Below are positions 44,433 to 53,115 of a DNA stretch of 64,000 nucleotides, one piece after another. This stretch comes from Methylolobus aquaticus (GTDB lineage: Bacteria > Pseudomonadota > Gammaproteobacteria > Methylococcales > Methylococcaceae): contig SEYW01000016.1 of NCBI GenBank assembly GCA_004168015.1, forward strand, positions 1 through 64,000, written 5' to 3'. Both the position numbers and the translations under genes were made by a program. The notes beneath the pieces are model-generated. The model saw nothing but the letters and a program-made list of their open reading frames with translations. It was not told where the DNA came from and ran no database searches. Position 1 is the first letter of the stretch, and each line of letters begins with the position of its first letter.

Positions 44433-45260
44433 ATGAAACACCCCACCATCGGCTTCATCGGAGCCGGGAACATGGCCTCCAGCCTGCTCGGAGGCCTACT
44501 GGGTAACGACTACCCCAAAGATCACCTGCGCCTCTCGGACGCCGACGCCGAAAAGCGCGTTGCGGCCGAGGCCCGTTTCGCCGTGCAATCCTGCTCGGAC
44601 AACCTCGAGCTCACAGCACAGTCGCAGGTGCTTCTACTCGCGGTAAAGCCGCAGATCCTGGCCAAAGTCTGCCGCGAAATCGCACCGACCGTCCAGCAGC
44701 TGAAGCCGCTCGTGATATCGATCGCGGCCGGCGTCGATGAAGCGGCGATCGACCGGTGGCTCGGCGGACACACGGCACTGGTGCGGTGCATGCCAAACAC
44801 CCCCAGCCTGGTCGGGGCAGGCGCGACAGCCCTGCACGGCAACGACCGAACGACTGCCCAACACCGGAGCTGGGCCGAGATGATCATGCGCTCGGTCGGG
44901 ATCACCGTCTGGGTCGAGCGCGAGGAACTGCTCGACGCCGTAACCGCTCTATCGGGCAGTGGACCGGCCTATTTCTTTCTGCTGATGGAAGCCATGACGG
45001 AAGCTGCGGCACAAATGGGCCTTGATCCCAACACGGCGCGCCTGCTGACGCAACAAACGGCGCTGGGTGCGGCACGCATCGCGATCGAATCGGAAGAACC
45101 CCCGGCGGAGCTTAGGCAGCGTGTTACCTCGCCCGGCGGAACCACCGAGCGAGCGATTGCAACCTTTGATGCGGCGGGCTGGTCGAAGACGGTCGTGGAG
45201 GCGATGCGCGCAGCGCGCGATCGCGCCATCGAACTTTCACACGAGTTGGGAGAAGCGTAA
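44433..45260 (+). CDS. proC: Pyrroline-5-carboxylate reductase
   Basis: ProC makes proline from pyrroline-5-carboxylate using NADPH. The 275-residue protein begins MKHPTIGFIGAGNMASSLLGG with the Rossmann motif, and includes VRCMPNTPSLVGAGATAL and the C-terminal ALSGSGPAYFFLLMEAM and TSPGGTTERAI. The ATG at 44433 sits just before the Rossmann motif. Its TAA overlaps the yggT start by one base. Confidence 0.95.
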   Translation: MKHPTIGFIGAGNMASSLLGGLLGNDYPKDHLRLSDADAEKRVAAEARFAVQSCSDNLELTAQSQVLLLAVKPQILAKVCREIAPTVQQLKPLVISIAAGVDEAAIDRWLGGHTALVRCMPNTPSLVGAGATALHGNDRTTAQHRSWAEMIMRSVGITVWVEREELLDAVTALSGSGPAYFFLLMEAMTEAAAQMGLDPNTARLLTQQTALGAARIAIESEEPPAELRQRVTSPGGTTERAIATFDAAGWSKTVVEAMRAARDRAIELSHELGEA

Positions 45261-45835
45261 TGGATTCGGGTTATTGGGTGCAGCCGGCCGTCTTTTTGAT
45301 CGACACGGTCTTCGGGCTGTACCTGTTCGCGTTGATCCTGCGTTTCCTGTTCCAGTGGGTCAACGCGGACTATTACAACCCGATCTGCCAATTCATCGTC
45401 AAGATCACGCATCCTCCATTGCGCCTGTTGCGGCGGTTCGTGCCGCCGATCGGGCGCGTTGACACCTCCACGTTGCTGCTGATGCTGGTGCTGCAAATCG
45501 TGGCGTCCTATCTGGTGCTGACGCTACAGGGCTTCAGCCTCAATATCGCGGCGCTGGCGATCCTGTCGGCGTCGCAGTTGCTGGAGCTGATCCTGAATAT
45601 CCTGATGTTTGCGGTGATTCTGACCGCGGCGATGAGTTGGCTGCATGCGAGCCGCCATAACCCGGCTGTCGCATTGCTGAACAGCATCACGGCGCCGATG
45701 TTGAAATGGAGTCGGAGACTGCTGCCGCCCATGTCGGGCATCGACCTGTCACCGCTTATTCCCATCATCGGGATCCAGGTTCTGAAGATGTTGGTACTGC
45801 CCCCCATCGAACACCTCGCCCGCCTGATGGGTTGA
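45260..45835 (+). CDS. yggT: YggT-family membrane protein
   Basis: A 191-residue membrane protein with two YGGT repeats, each with hydrophobic helix pairs: FGLYLFALILRFLFQWVNADYYNP at the first and MSWLHASRHNPAVALLNSITAP at the second. It is likely involved in osmotic or ion stress. It follows proC by a one-base overlap, the usual gene order. Function in detail is not known. Confidence 0.9.
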   Translation: MDSGYWVQPAVFLIDTVFGLYLFALILRFLFQWVNADYYNPICQFIVKITHPPLRLLRRFVPPIGRVDTSTLLLMLVLQIVASYLVLTLQGFSLNIAALAILSASQLLELILNILMFAVILTAAMSWLHASRHNPAVALLNSITAPMLKWSRRLLPPMSGIDLSPLIPIIGIQVLKMLVLPPIEHLARLMG

Positions 45836-45849
45836 TCTCAACCCCATTC

Positions 45850-45918
45850 GACAGTCTCGACTGTCATCCCACAGCACAGCGAGGTCTCCCTTCCGCCGAA
45901 GCCCGAGCCACATTCGGG
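45850..45918. terminator. Two short hairpins between convergent yggT and gloB
   Basis: GACAGT/ACTGTC (45850-45865, loop CTCG) and CCCGA/TCGGG (45902-45918) lie in the gap between two converging genes. They may act as weak terminators. Confidence 0.3.
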
Positions 45919-45939
45919 TCAGGATGGAGGCCCAGTTCT

Positions 45940-46710
45940 TCAGGCGCGGAAGAGATCCTTCCGATGTCGGATCTCGGCAAAGACATGGGCGTCACTGGCG
46001 CTGCTGAGACCGAGCACGGCTTTCAGAGACGCATCGTCTGCGCGCAAAAACGGATTGGTCGATCGTTCTTCGCCGAGAGTCGATGGAACGGTAGGCTGCC
46101 CACGACGGCGCAGTGCATTGATGTGCCGGGCGCGTTCCCGAAGCGCCCCGTTCAGCGGATCAACGTCGAGGGCAAAGCGTGCATTGCTTTGCGTGTATTC
46201 ATGCGCACAGTAGACGCGGGTGACCTCCGGCAGACTTCTGAGCTTTGCTAGTGAGGCCCACATCTGCTCTGCCGAGCCCTCGAAAAGCCTTCCGCACCCC
46301 AGGGCGAACAACGTATCCCCGCAGAACAGGGCTTCGTCCTCGGCGAACCAGTAGGTGATGTGTCCCAGGGTGTGGCCCGGTACCTCCAGCACGCGCGCTA
46401 CCGTCTCGCCCAAGGTCACCGAATCGCCTTCGCCCACGGTCCTGTCGATACACGGGATCCGCGCTCGATCGTACTTTGAGCCGACGATCAGGCAGCCAGT
46501 CCGTTCTTTCAGCAACCGATTCCCTCCGACGTGATCGGAATGATGGTGAGTGTTGAGAACGTGGGACAGCCGCCAGCCCCGCACATCCAGCGCACGCAGC
46601 ACCGGCTCGGCCTCGGCCGGATCGACCGCTGCCGTTTGTCCCGACCGTGGCTCATGGATCAGATAGATGTAGTTATCCGCCAGCACGGGCAACTGCAGAA
46701 TCTCGATCAT
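45940..46710 (-). CDS. gloB: Hydroxyacylglutathione hydrolase (glyoxalase II)
   Basis: GloB hydrolyses S-lactoylglutathione in methylglyoxal detoxification. The 256-residue metallo-beta-lactamase protein has the zinc motif T54-H-H-H-S-D-H60 (H55, H57, D59, H60), PGHTLGHITYW (second His), FCGDTLFALGCGR (bridging Asp), and CAHEYTQSNARFA. The common Trp in THHHWDH is Ser here, which is not catalytic. The mutS-like gene lies 7 bases upstream on the same strand. Confidence 0.94.
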   Translation of the reverse strand: MIEILQLPVLADNYIYLIHEPRSGQTAAVDPAEAEPVLRALDVRGWRLSHVLNTHHHSDHVGGNRLLKERTGCLIVGSKYDRARIPCIDRTVGEGDSVTLGETVARVLEVPGHTLGHITYWFAEDEALFCGDTLFALGCGRLFEGSAEQMWASLAKLRSLPEVTRVYCAHEYTQSNARFALDVDPLNGALRERARHINALRRRGQPTVPSTLGEERSTNPFLRADDASLKAVLGLSSASDAHVFAEIRHRKDLFRA

Positions 46711-46717
46711 CGCGACC

Positions 46718-48331
46718 TCAGGCGTTGCCGGTCAGATACTTCGCGATATCGTCCTTGGAGAATCCAATCTTCTTCGCGATGCGGTCGGCATGGCTGACGC
46801 GTGAAATGCCCTCAATCAGCCGGTAGGTCGGCAGCTCGTTCCGGAACTCGACCTGGCGCGCCTGCCCGACGCCACGACGCTGGTAGAAGTCGACCAGTTC
46901 GTGATTGTGCGTGATCAGTACCGTGCTGTTGCCCTTCTCCTTGAATCCGTCAAGGATGTTGACCGAGATTTCGAGCTTTTCCTCATTCGTCGTGCCCTCG
47001 GACAACTCGTCCATGATCACGAGGCTGCGCGAGGTAGCTGCCAGAAAGATGGCTTTCGTGCGTTTCAACTCGGTGCCGAAGCGCCCCTCTCCATCGGTAA
47101 GATGACTGATCTCCGGCACCTGATAGAAGATCCGGTCGGCCACCGTCAGCGTCGCGCGCTCGGCCGGAATGTAGCAGCCGATCTGGGCCAGCACCTGAAT
47201 TTGGGCCAGCGTCTTGCAAAACGCCGTCTTGCCGCCGCTGTTCGGGCCGGTCACGAATGTCAGCCGCTCCTCGTCAAGACTCAGGTCATTGGCGACATAC
47301 GCCGGATCCTCCTTCGCCAGCACCGGATTGCGCGCCTTTGCGACGGTCAGCCTGTGGCACTCAGCCGACGCATCGATCGTCGGCAGGCAGGTCGGGTGTA
47401 CGAACGCCTCACGGTAGCGACAGAAGCCCATCAACTCGTCGAGCTGCCCCAGCGCATCCAGGGTCCGCTGCACGTCCTCGCACTTCTTGAATGTCTCGCG
47501 TAACGGATAAATACAACCGTCCCGATCGAAGCCGCCGACGATCGGAATGTAGACCAGACTGAGCGGCAGCAGAAACAGCCAGAACACCGGCGTGATGGAG
47601 GCCGCCATTTCCAGAGCGAACGGCACGAACTGGAATATCAGCACCAGGATTGCGAAAGCGACGGTCAGGCCGACCGGCTTGAACAGGGTTGGCCGGAACT
47701 TGATGGCCGGAGTCAACAGACCCTTTTCCTCGCGGGTCATTAGACGCTTCTCGGAGCGGTAGACGGGCCCTCGCATCAACGCGTAGGAGCGCGTCTTGGC
47801 GAAACCGCGGAGCGTGTCCACCAGACCGTGCAGATACGGGCTGCGGGGCGTGGGAAGTCTGGCGGAAGCTTCCACCAGATCCAGCATGAACCGCGTACCC
47901 TTGATATAGGTCTCGTAACCGAAGCCGGCAATTTCCCGTGGGTGCGACGGGGCTCCGAGCATGCCCAGAAACCGCCCGAACAAGAGATCGTAAAAGTCGC
48001 TCTCGCGCTTGTGGGCCTGATGTAGCAGTGTGTCGAGATCGGCCTTCAACTGCCGGTTGCCCTCGATTTCGCGTACGCTGTCCTGCTTGAACCGTACGCT
48101 TTCCGAATCCGTCAGCGGCTGGGACAAGGAACGGTATAACACGGCGCTGCCGATATCGGTGGTTGCATGATCGACCGCCGCAAATAACTCGTCGATCTCG
48201 ATGACGCGGAAAGTCTGCTCATCCAGCACCGCCTCTCCGGTCGCGCCGGCCGTAGCCGATGGAACGCGTGGCGGCTCCTTGGAATCGCCCTGAAGAATCG
48301 TGCGGTAGTGGGGTTGCGACGCAGAACTCAT
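46718..48331 (-). CDS. Membrane-anchored MutS-like ATPase
   Basis: A 537-residue protein with a MutS-type ABC ATPase domain at its C-terminal half: TFVTGPNSGGKTAFCK (Walker A), RSLVIMDELSEGTT (Walker B), STVLITHNHEL (His). Before it is a hydrophobic hairpin with two membrane helices at roughly residues 215-262. The N-terminal region has the MutS core-like lever pattern (VLDEQTF, LYRSLSQPLTDSESVRFKQDSVREI). It lacks the mismatch-recognition domain. ATG 48331 is chosen because a GGGAGT lies before it and longer frames lack similarity. It is not MutS or MutS2; a membrane role in DNA or other nucleic-acid handling is unproven. Confidence 0.8.
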   Translation of the reverse strand: MSSASQPHYRTILQGDSKEPPRVPSATAGATGEAVLDEQTFRVIEIDELFAAVDHATTDIGSAVLYRSLSQPLTDSESVRFKQDSVREIEGNRQLKADLDTLLHQAHKRESDFYDLLFGRFLGMLGAPSHPREIAGFGYETYIKGTRFMLDLVEASARLPTPRSPYLHGLVDTLRGFAKTRSYALMRGPVYRSEKRLMTREEKGLLTPAIKFRPTLFKPVGLTVAFAILVLIFQFVPFALEMAASITPVFWLFLLPLSLVYIPIVGGFDRDGCIYPLRETFKKCEDVQRTLDALGQLDELMGFCRYREAFVHPTCLPTIDASAECHRLTVAKARNPVLAKEDPAYVANDLSLDEERLTFVTGPNSGGKTAFCKTLAQIQVLAQIGCYIPAERATLTVADRIFYQVPEISHLTDGEGRFGTELKRTKAIFLAATSRSLVIMDELSEGTTNEEKLEISVNILDGFKEKGNSTVLITHNHELVDFYQRRGVGQARQVEFRNELPTYRLIEGISRVSHADRIAKKIGFSKDDIAKYLTGNA

Positions 48332-48653
48332 TTCCGACTCCCGGTTGTTGTTTGAAAGATCGCCATGCCTTTGTAACGCTGCGCGGCACCAAATGCCAAG
48401 CGCTTTTGCTTCGATCACCGCTTCACATAGGTGTTCCCGCGGGACTGGGCCTCCGGATACCCTCAGGCGCATCTCAAGCCCAGCCGAGAGCGGGATTGCG
48501 CGCGCCATCGGTGACCCGGCGGATTCCGGACGGTAAAATGCCCAGTCGCCACCGCTGCCTGCCCCGCATCTCCGCGGGCCGTCGTCGCGCGTTCCCGGCC
48601 TAAGCTGACCCGGCCACCCCGCACTGAGCCTGAACCGACCAACTAACCCTCCG
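48332..48653. other. Divergent region between the MutS-like and HTTM-DCC genes
   Basis: About 320 bases with no supported gene. A TAAAAT-like -10 box near 48533 may serve the rightward gene. Confidence 0.35.
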
Positions 48654-50603
48654 ATGTTTCAGAGTCTGCTGAATGCTGTCCGACGCGGTCTGACGCGCCC
48701 CGTTCCCGCCATCGGGCTGGGTTGGTTCCGCCTGTGCTTCGCTCTGGTCGTATTCAGCGAAGTCCTGTTCCTTTATTTCTTCCGCCATCTGATCTTCGAT
48801 CCAGTCCCTTATCTGGATATGGCATCGCCCTCCGTGCATCTGTTCCTGGTGTTCTGGGGAGTGACTGCGGCGTGCCTGGCCCTCGGCTACCATACGCGTG
48901 CGGCAGCCGTCCTGAACTACGCGTTCTGGCTCGTGTTCACGGTCTTCACCCCGATGTGGAAGGACTTCGACGGCGGTTTCGATCAGCTGATGCTGGGTTC
49001 GAGCTTCCTGCTGATGTTTCTGCCGAGCGAACGCGCGTTGTCGCTGGACAATCTCCGGCTGAAATGGCGGCTGTCGCATCCCGGTCAGCGCTACCGGCCA
49101 CCCGATCAGGTCACGGTGCTGGCCTACTACATACCGCTGCTGGTGTCATTGGGGCTGATCTACTTCGACTCAGCAATCCACAAATTGTCGGCCGAGTTCT
49201 GGCGGAACGGCCTCGGACCCTGGCTGCCCTCTTCACTCCCGTATTACATGTCCGCCCTCGACATGTCGGCGCTGCTCGAGATCGAGCCGCTGCAGCGCGC
49301 CTTTGGCTATGCGATCCTGGCATTCCAGTGCCTGTTTCCATTCACCCTCTATTTCCGTCCGTTCCGGCTGCCGTTGCTCCTCATGGGAATCGGGCTGCAC
49401 GGCGGCATCATCCTGTCGCTGAACATCTATCCGTTCGGATTCGGCATGCTGGTGCATTACTTCCTGCTGGTTCCGCTGGGCTGGTGGCGCCGGATGGCAG
49501 GGTGGCTGCGGGTCGCCACGCCCGGGCTGACGGTCTATTACGACGAACAGTGCCCCTTGTGCAATCGAACGGCTATTTTCGTCGAGCACTTCGACATACG
49601 CCGGGCCGTCGCGTTTCGGGGGCTCCAGACGCATGCCAGCGACTGCGCCGCCCTCGCTGGCATTCCGGAGGCGGAGCTGTTGAAGGATTTGTATGCCGTC
49701 GATCGCGGACGACGGGTTGTCTCGGGACTCGACACCTACATCCGGATCCTGCAGCACATGGGCTATACCGCGCCACTCGCGCTGGTACTGCGCGTGCCCG
49801 GACTCTACCAACTCGCCGCCCGGGTCTACCGGCACATCGCCGACACCCGCGCGCGGCTGATTTGCGACGCCGGCTGTGCCCTCGGTGGATCGCCCCTGAC
49901 TGAAGCCACGCCGCCATTGGGCGACCTGATCGAACGCCTGGCACCGACCGAGCGACAGAAAGCCAACCGTATCGCGAAGTTCTTGGTCATGGTGCTCGTG
50001 CTGCAGCTCAACTGCACGATCCACTATGCAATCCTCTACCGGATCGGCCTTGACCCGAAGAACAGCGAGGCCGGCCAGATCGCGGCCGCGCTCAGCAACG
50101 GCTTGATCACACTGTCGCACACCTTCCTGGGAATCACCCCGCATGCCTTGTACCTGCACGATCACTTCGAGGGGTACGAGCATATCCTCGCGCTGACGTA
50201 TATCGACGATTCAGGCGAGGAACGCTGGCTGCCTTTCATCGACGAACAGGGCCGTATGCTTGCGCCCTACTGGGGCAGGGTCCATTCCATGTGGGCGAAT
50301 GTGGCCGTGACGCGGAACATCGATCATCGCCGGCTGCGGAAGTTCGTCGAGAAGGTCACCGCCTATCTCGGCGGCGAACTCGGCATCAGCCTGACCGACC
50401 GCACGTTCGTGTTGAAGCTCAAGGAAGTCCGTGCGCCCATGCATTGGGTGGCGGATCTGCGTCAGCGCAATCTCGGCGGCGCATGGCGTACCGTTGGTCG
50501 CGCGGTTTGGCATGACGGGCAGATGCGACTCGACCTCTACCGGAATCTCGAGCAACTCTCACGCGGTATGCAGTCGGAGAGCAGCCCGTACACCGTACCG
50601 TAA
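48654..50603 (+). CDS. HTTM-domain membrane protein fused to a DCC thiol-disulfide domain
   Basis: A 649-residue protein. The N-terminal 280 residues form many hydrophobic helices of the HTTM type (vitamin-K carboxylase-like: LGWFRLCFALVVFSE, FDGGFDQLMLGSSFLLMFLP). A DCC (DUF393) segment with the motif YYDEQCPLCNRT follows at about residues 295-410, carrying a redox-active CxxC. A hydrophilic C-terminal region of about 200 residues has one more hydrophobic helix. Fused HTTM-DCC proteins exist and are presumed to act on disulfides at the membrane. The C-terminal part is unassigned. Confidence 0.82.
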   Translation: MFQSLLNAVRRGLTRPVPAIGLGWFRLCFALVVFSEVLFLYFFRHLIFDPVPYLDMASPSVHLFLVFWGVTAACLALGYHTRAAAVLNYAFWLVFTVFTPMWKDFDGGFDQLMLGSSFLLMFLPSERALSLDNLRLKWRLSHPGQRYRPPDQVTVLAYYIPLLVSLGLIYFDSAIHKLSAEFWRNGLGPWLPSSLPYYMSALDMSALLEIEPLQRAFGYAILAFQCLFPFTLYFRPFRLPLLLMGIGLHGGIILSLNIYPFGFGMLVHYFLLVPLGWWRRMAGWLRVATPGLTVYYDEQCPLCNRTAIFVEHFDIRRAVAFRGLQTHASDCAALAGIPEAELLKDLYAVDRGRRVVSGLDTYIRILQHMGYTAPLALVLRVPGLYQLAARVYRHIADTRARLICDAGCALGGSPLTEATPPLGDLIERLAPTERQKANRIAKFLVMVLVLQLNCTIHYAILYRIGLDPKNSEAGQIAAALSNGLITLSHTFLGITPHALYLHDHFEGYEHILALTYIDDSGEERWLPFIDEQGRMLAPYWGRVHSMWANVAVTRNIDHRRLRKFVEKVTAYLGGELGISLTDRTFVLKLKEVRAPMHWVADLRQRNLGGAWRTVGRAVWHDGQMRLDLYRNLEQLSRGMQSESSPYTVP

Positions 50604-50632
50604 GCCACCGCCACACCGCCGCGTATCCCACC

Positions 50633-50659
50633 TCGAACCGTATCCTATACTCGGTTCGA
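50633..50659. promoter_or_regulatory. Inverted repeat overlapping a -10-like box
   Basis: TCGAACCG (50633-50640) and its reverse complement (50652-50659) enclose TATCCTATACT, which looks like a -10 region. It lies 100 bases before a hypothetical gene and 30 bases after the HTTM-DCC stop. It could be an operator or a terminator. Confidence 0.35.
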
Positions 50660-50756
50660 AGGCTCATTCTGGATCAATCTCCTATCCGAAGAGCCCCGGC
50701 TCAGGCCCGACCGCCCCGGCCTCTTTACCCCACCGCCGAACCCAAAGGTGACTGTC

Positions 50757-51332
50757 ATGGACCGCCCCGTCATGCTGCCGCAGAGCGCCAGGAAGGACGA
50801 ATCGCCCGACAGCGGCTATCGCCCGGTCGCGACCTATATGGAACTGCGCGACATGGTATTCGCCAGCGACCCAGCCAAACTGGGATGCCGGAAACCGGAT
50901 ACGCGCGATCTGGTCTGGGGCATGGTCATCGAAACGGGTTACCCGGATGCCGTAGCCACCATCATCGTGCTGGCGGATGGCACGATCAGCCTGTACTTCA
51001 GCTCCGGCGGGGGACTGGTTGGCCTAGGTGATTACGAACACATCGCGGAGGCGGGTCAGCGACTGCTGAGCCTGGGTGATTTGCTGACCCCGAATTTCGA
51101 TCAGGCCAGCGATTATTCCCTTCCGGAGCGGAGCCACACGCGGGTCTATCTGATGGCCTTCAGCGGCTTCCTTGCCGCCGAAGTCAGTCTGAACGCGCCG
51201 TGGAAACAACCCGGAATGATGGCGCTGGCAAGCAGGGCGCAGGAGCTTTTTGCGACGATTCGCGAGCTGGCCGATCAGATCGCCGAGCAGCGGGAAGGAC
51301 GGCAGGCCGCCGAGCCCCGGCGCATGAACTGA
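50757..51332 (+). CDS. Conserved-looking hypothetical protein
   Basis: A 191-residue soluble protein with no recognised domain. Notable features are a central hydrophobic segment ATIIVLADGTISLYFSSGGGLVG and a C-terminal amphipathic helical region from about residue 155. ATG 50757 has AAGGTG upstream. The middle motif YFSSGGGLVGLGDY and the end region ASRAQELFATIRELADQ suggest an ordered fold, and composition is like the neighbours, so a real gene is likely. Confidence 0.6.
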   Translation: MDRPVMLPQSARKDESPDSGYRPVATYMELRDMVFASDPAKLGCRKPDTRDLVWGMVIETGYPDAVATIIVLADGTISLYFSSGGGLVGLGDYEHIAEAGQRLLSLGDLLTPNFDQASDYSLPERSHTRVYLMAFSGFLAAEVSLNAPWKQPGMMALASRAQELFATIRELADQIAEQREGRQAAEPRRMN

Positions 51333-51387
51333 GAATGCCCGCTCCCGGTGCCCGATAAAACGGGCATCGATTCGACGTCAGCGTTTG

Positions 51388-53037
51388 CTAAGAGTCGTCC
51401 CCGTCTTCGGCCCGAAGGGCCGCGTCGGGTTCCGACTCGGTCTGTCCGAGCTCGACCGGGAGACTCTCCACCTGCCCCAGCTTTCGGCTGATCTGGCGAG
51501 TTCGCGTTTCGGCCTGATCGATGGTGGAGCGTACCTCGTCCAGTTTCTTGCGGGTCTTCTCAAGAATCCCGCCGAAGCGCTGAAACTCGGTCTTGACCTC
51601 CCCCAGCGTTCGCCAGACCTCGCTCGATCGCGCCTCGATTGCCAGCGTCCGAAATCCCATTTGCAGGCTGTTCAGTATGGCCGTCAAGGTCGTCGGACCC
51701 GTCACGGTGATGCGGTAGTCGCGTTGGAGCATATCGCTGAGCCCGGGGCGGGAAATGATCTCGGCGTAGAGCCCCTCGATCGGCAGGAACAGCAAGGCAA
51801 AATCGGTCGTGTGCGGAGGTTCGACATATTTCTCGCGGATCGCGCGCGCTTCGGAACGGATGCGGGCCTCCAGCGACCGGCGGGCTGCCTCGACCACAGC
51901 GGAATCGCCCGCTTCCTGGGCTTCGACCAGCCGCTGATAGTCTTCGATCGGGAATTTGGCGTCGACCGGGAGCCAGACTACGCCCCGCGCGCTGTCCCGC
52001 CCCGGCAGCCGGATCGCAAACTCGACGCGCTCACTGCTACCGGGACGGGTCGCCACGTTGCGGTCGTATTGTTCGCTCGTCAGCAGTTGCTCCAACAATT
52101 GCTCGAGTTGGACTTCGCCCCAGGTCCCGCGCACCTTGACGTTGGTCAGAACCTTTTTCAGGTCACCGACGCCGGCCGCCAGCACCTGCATTTCCCCCAA
52201 GCCTTTGTGCACCTGCTCCAACCGGTCGCTGACCTGCTTGAACGATTCGCCGAGGCGCTGCTCCAGCGTGTGGTGCAGTTTCTCGTCGACGGTCTGCCGC
52301 ATTTGCTCGAGCTTCTGCTGGTTATCCGACTGCAGCGCCACCAGCCTTTCTTCGATCGTGCGCCTTAGTCGATCGAGCGCCTGTTCGTTCCCTTGACTCA
52401 GAGTCGACAGCTGCGCGGCAAACTGGCCGGACACCCCTTCGAGCTGATTCCTCAACAAGCCCCCCACGCTATCGAGTTGCTCATTCAGGAGTGCACCAAA
52501 ACGGCGTAGCGCGTTCCCCATTTCCTCCCGACTCTCGCGAGCATCGGACCGGGCACTGCCCAACTGCTCATAAACCCCGGCGCGCAGCGCATCGGAACGA
52601 CTGGCCAGGTCCCCCTGCAAGCCCCTCAGGGTCTCGGCCATACTGTCGCGTAGCTTGTCGGACTGCTCGGTGCTGCGTTCCGTCAGGTCATTCAGACAGC
52701 CGAGCACCATCTGGTTGAAGCGGTGAATGGCATCGGTTACTTCCTCGCGGTCCTCCCGCGCGTTCTGGGCTGATTCCACCCGGTTCCTGGCCAGTTCGTC
52801 GCGGATCAAGCGTCCCAAGCGCTCGTCGCTGTCTTCGAAACGGTCCAGCCGGTCAGCGAGCGACCGGAGCCGGGAGGATTGCCGTAGCAGCGCGACCAGG
52901 GTTATCGCGGTGAAAACCGCGATAACCATCAGCAGCAACCCGGCAATCGCCGTCAGCGGCGGGATCGCAACGCCCCCAAACGTCACCAACTGAGCATCAA
53001 CTCCCGGAACTGGGAAGCGGACCTGCCTGTCGGCCAA
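51388..53037 (-). CDS. rmuC: DNA recombination protein RmuC
   Basis: RmuC limits inverted-repeat recombination and has a nuclease-like domain. The 549-residue protein begins with a membrane helix (about residues 25-50), continues with a long coiled coil (RLRSLADRLDRFEDSDERL through to about residue 270), and ends with the RmuC core: VRGTWGEVQLEQLLEQLL, VWLPVDAKFPIEDYQ, IREKYVEPPHTTDFALLFLP and PTTLTAILNSLQMGF. All are diagnostic. Confidence 0.95.
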   Translation of the reverse strand: MADRQVRFPVPGVDAQLVTFGGVAIPPLTAIAGLLLMVIAVFTAITLVALLRQSSRLRSLADRLDRFEDSDERLGRLIRDELARNRVESAQNAREDREEVTDAIHRFNQMVLGCLNDLTERSTEQSDKLRDSMAETLRGLQGDLASRSDALRAGVYEQLGSARSDARESREEMGNALRRFGALLNEQLDSVGGLLRNQLEGVSGQFAAQLSTLSQGNEQALDRLRRTIEERLVALQSDNQQKLEQMRQTVDEKLHHTLEQRLGESFKQVSDRLEQVHKGLGEMQVLAAGVGDLKKVLTNVKVRGTWGEVQLEQLLEQLLTSEQYDRNVATRPGSSERVEFAIRLPGRDSARGVVWLPVDAKFPIEDYQRLVEAQEAGDSAVVEAARRSLEARIRSEARAIREKYVEPPHTTDFALLFLPIEGLYAEIISRPGLSDMLQRDYRITVTGPTTLTAILNSLQMGFRTLAIEARSSEVWRTLGEVKTEFQRFGGILEKTRKKLDEVRSTIDQAETRTRQISRKLGQVESLPVELGQTESEPDAALRAEDGDDS

Positions 53038-53115
53038 AGCGGGATAGAGGCAACAGCCGAAAACAAGCTGCCGCCCGCATCAACGGGACAGGCACGGAGC
53101 AAACGGGCGGGTAAG

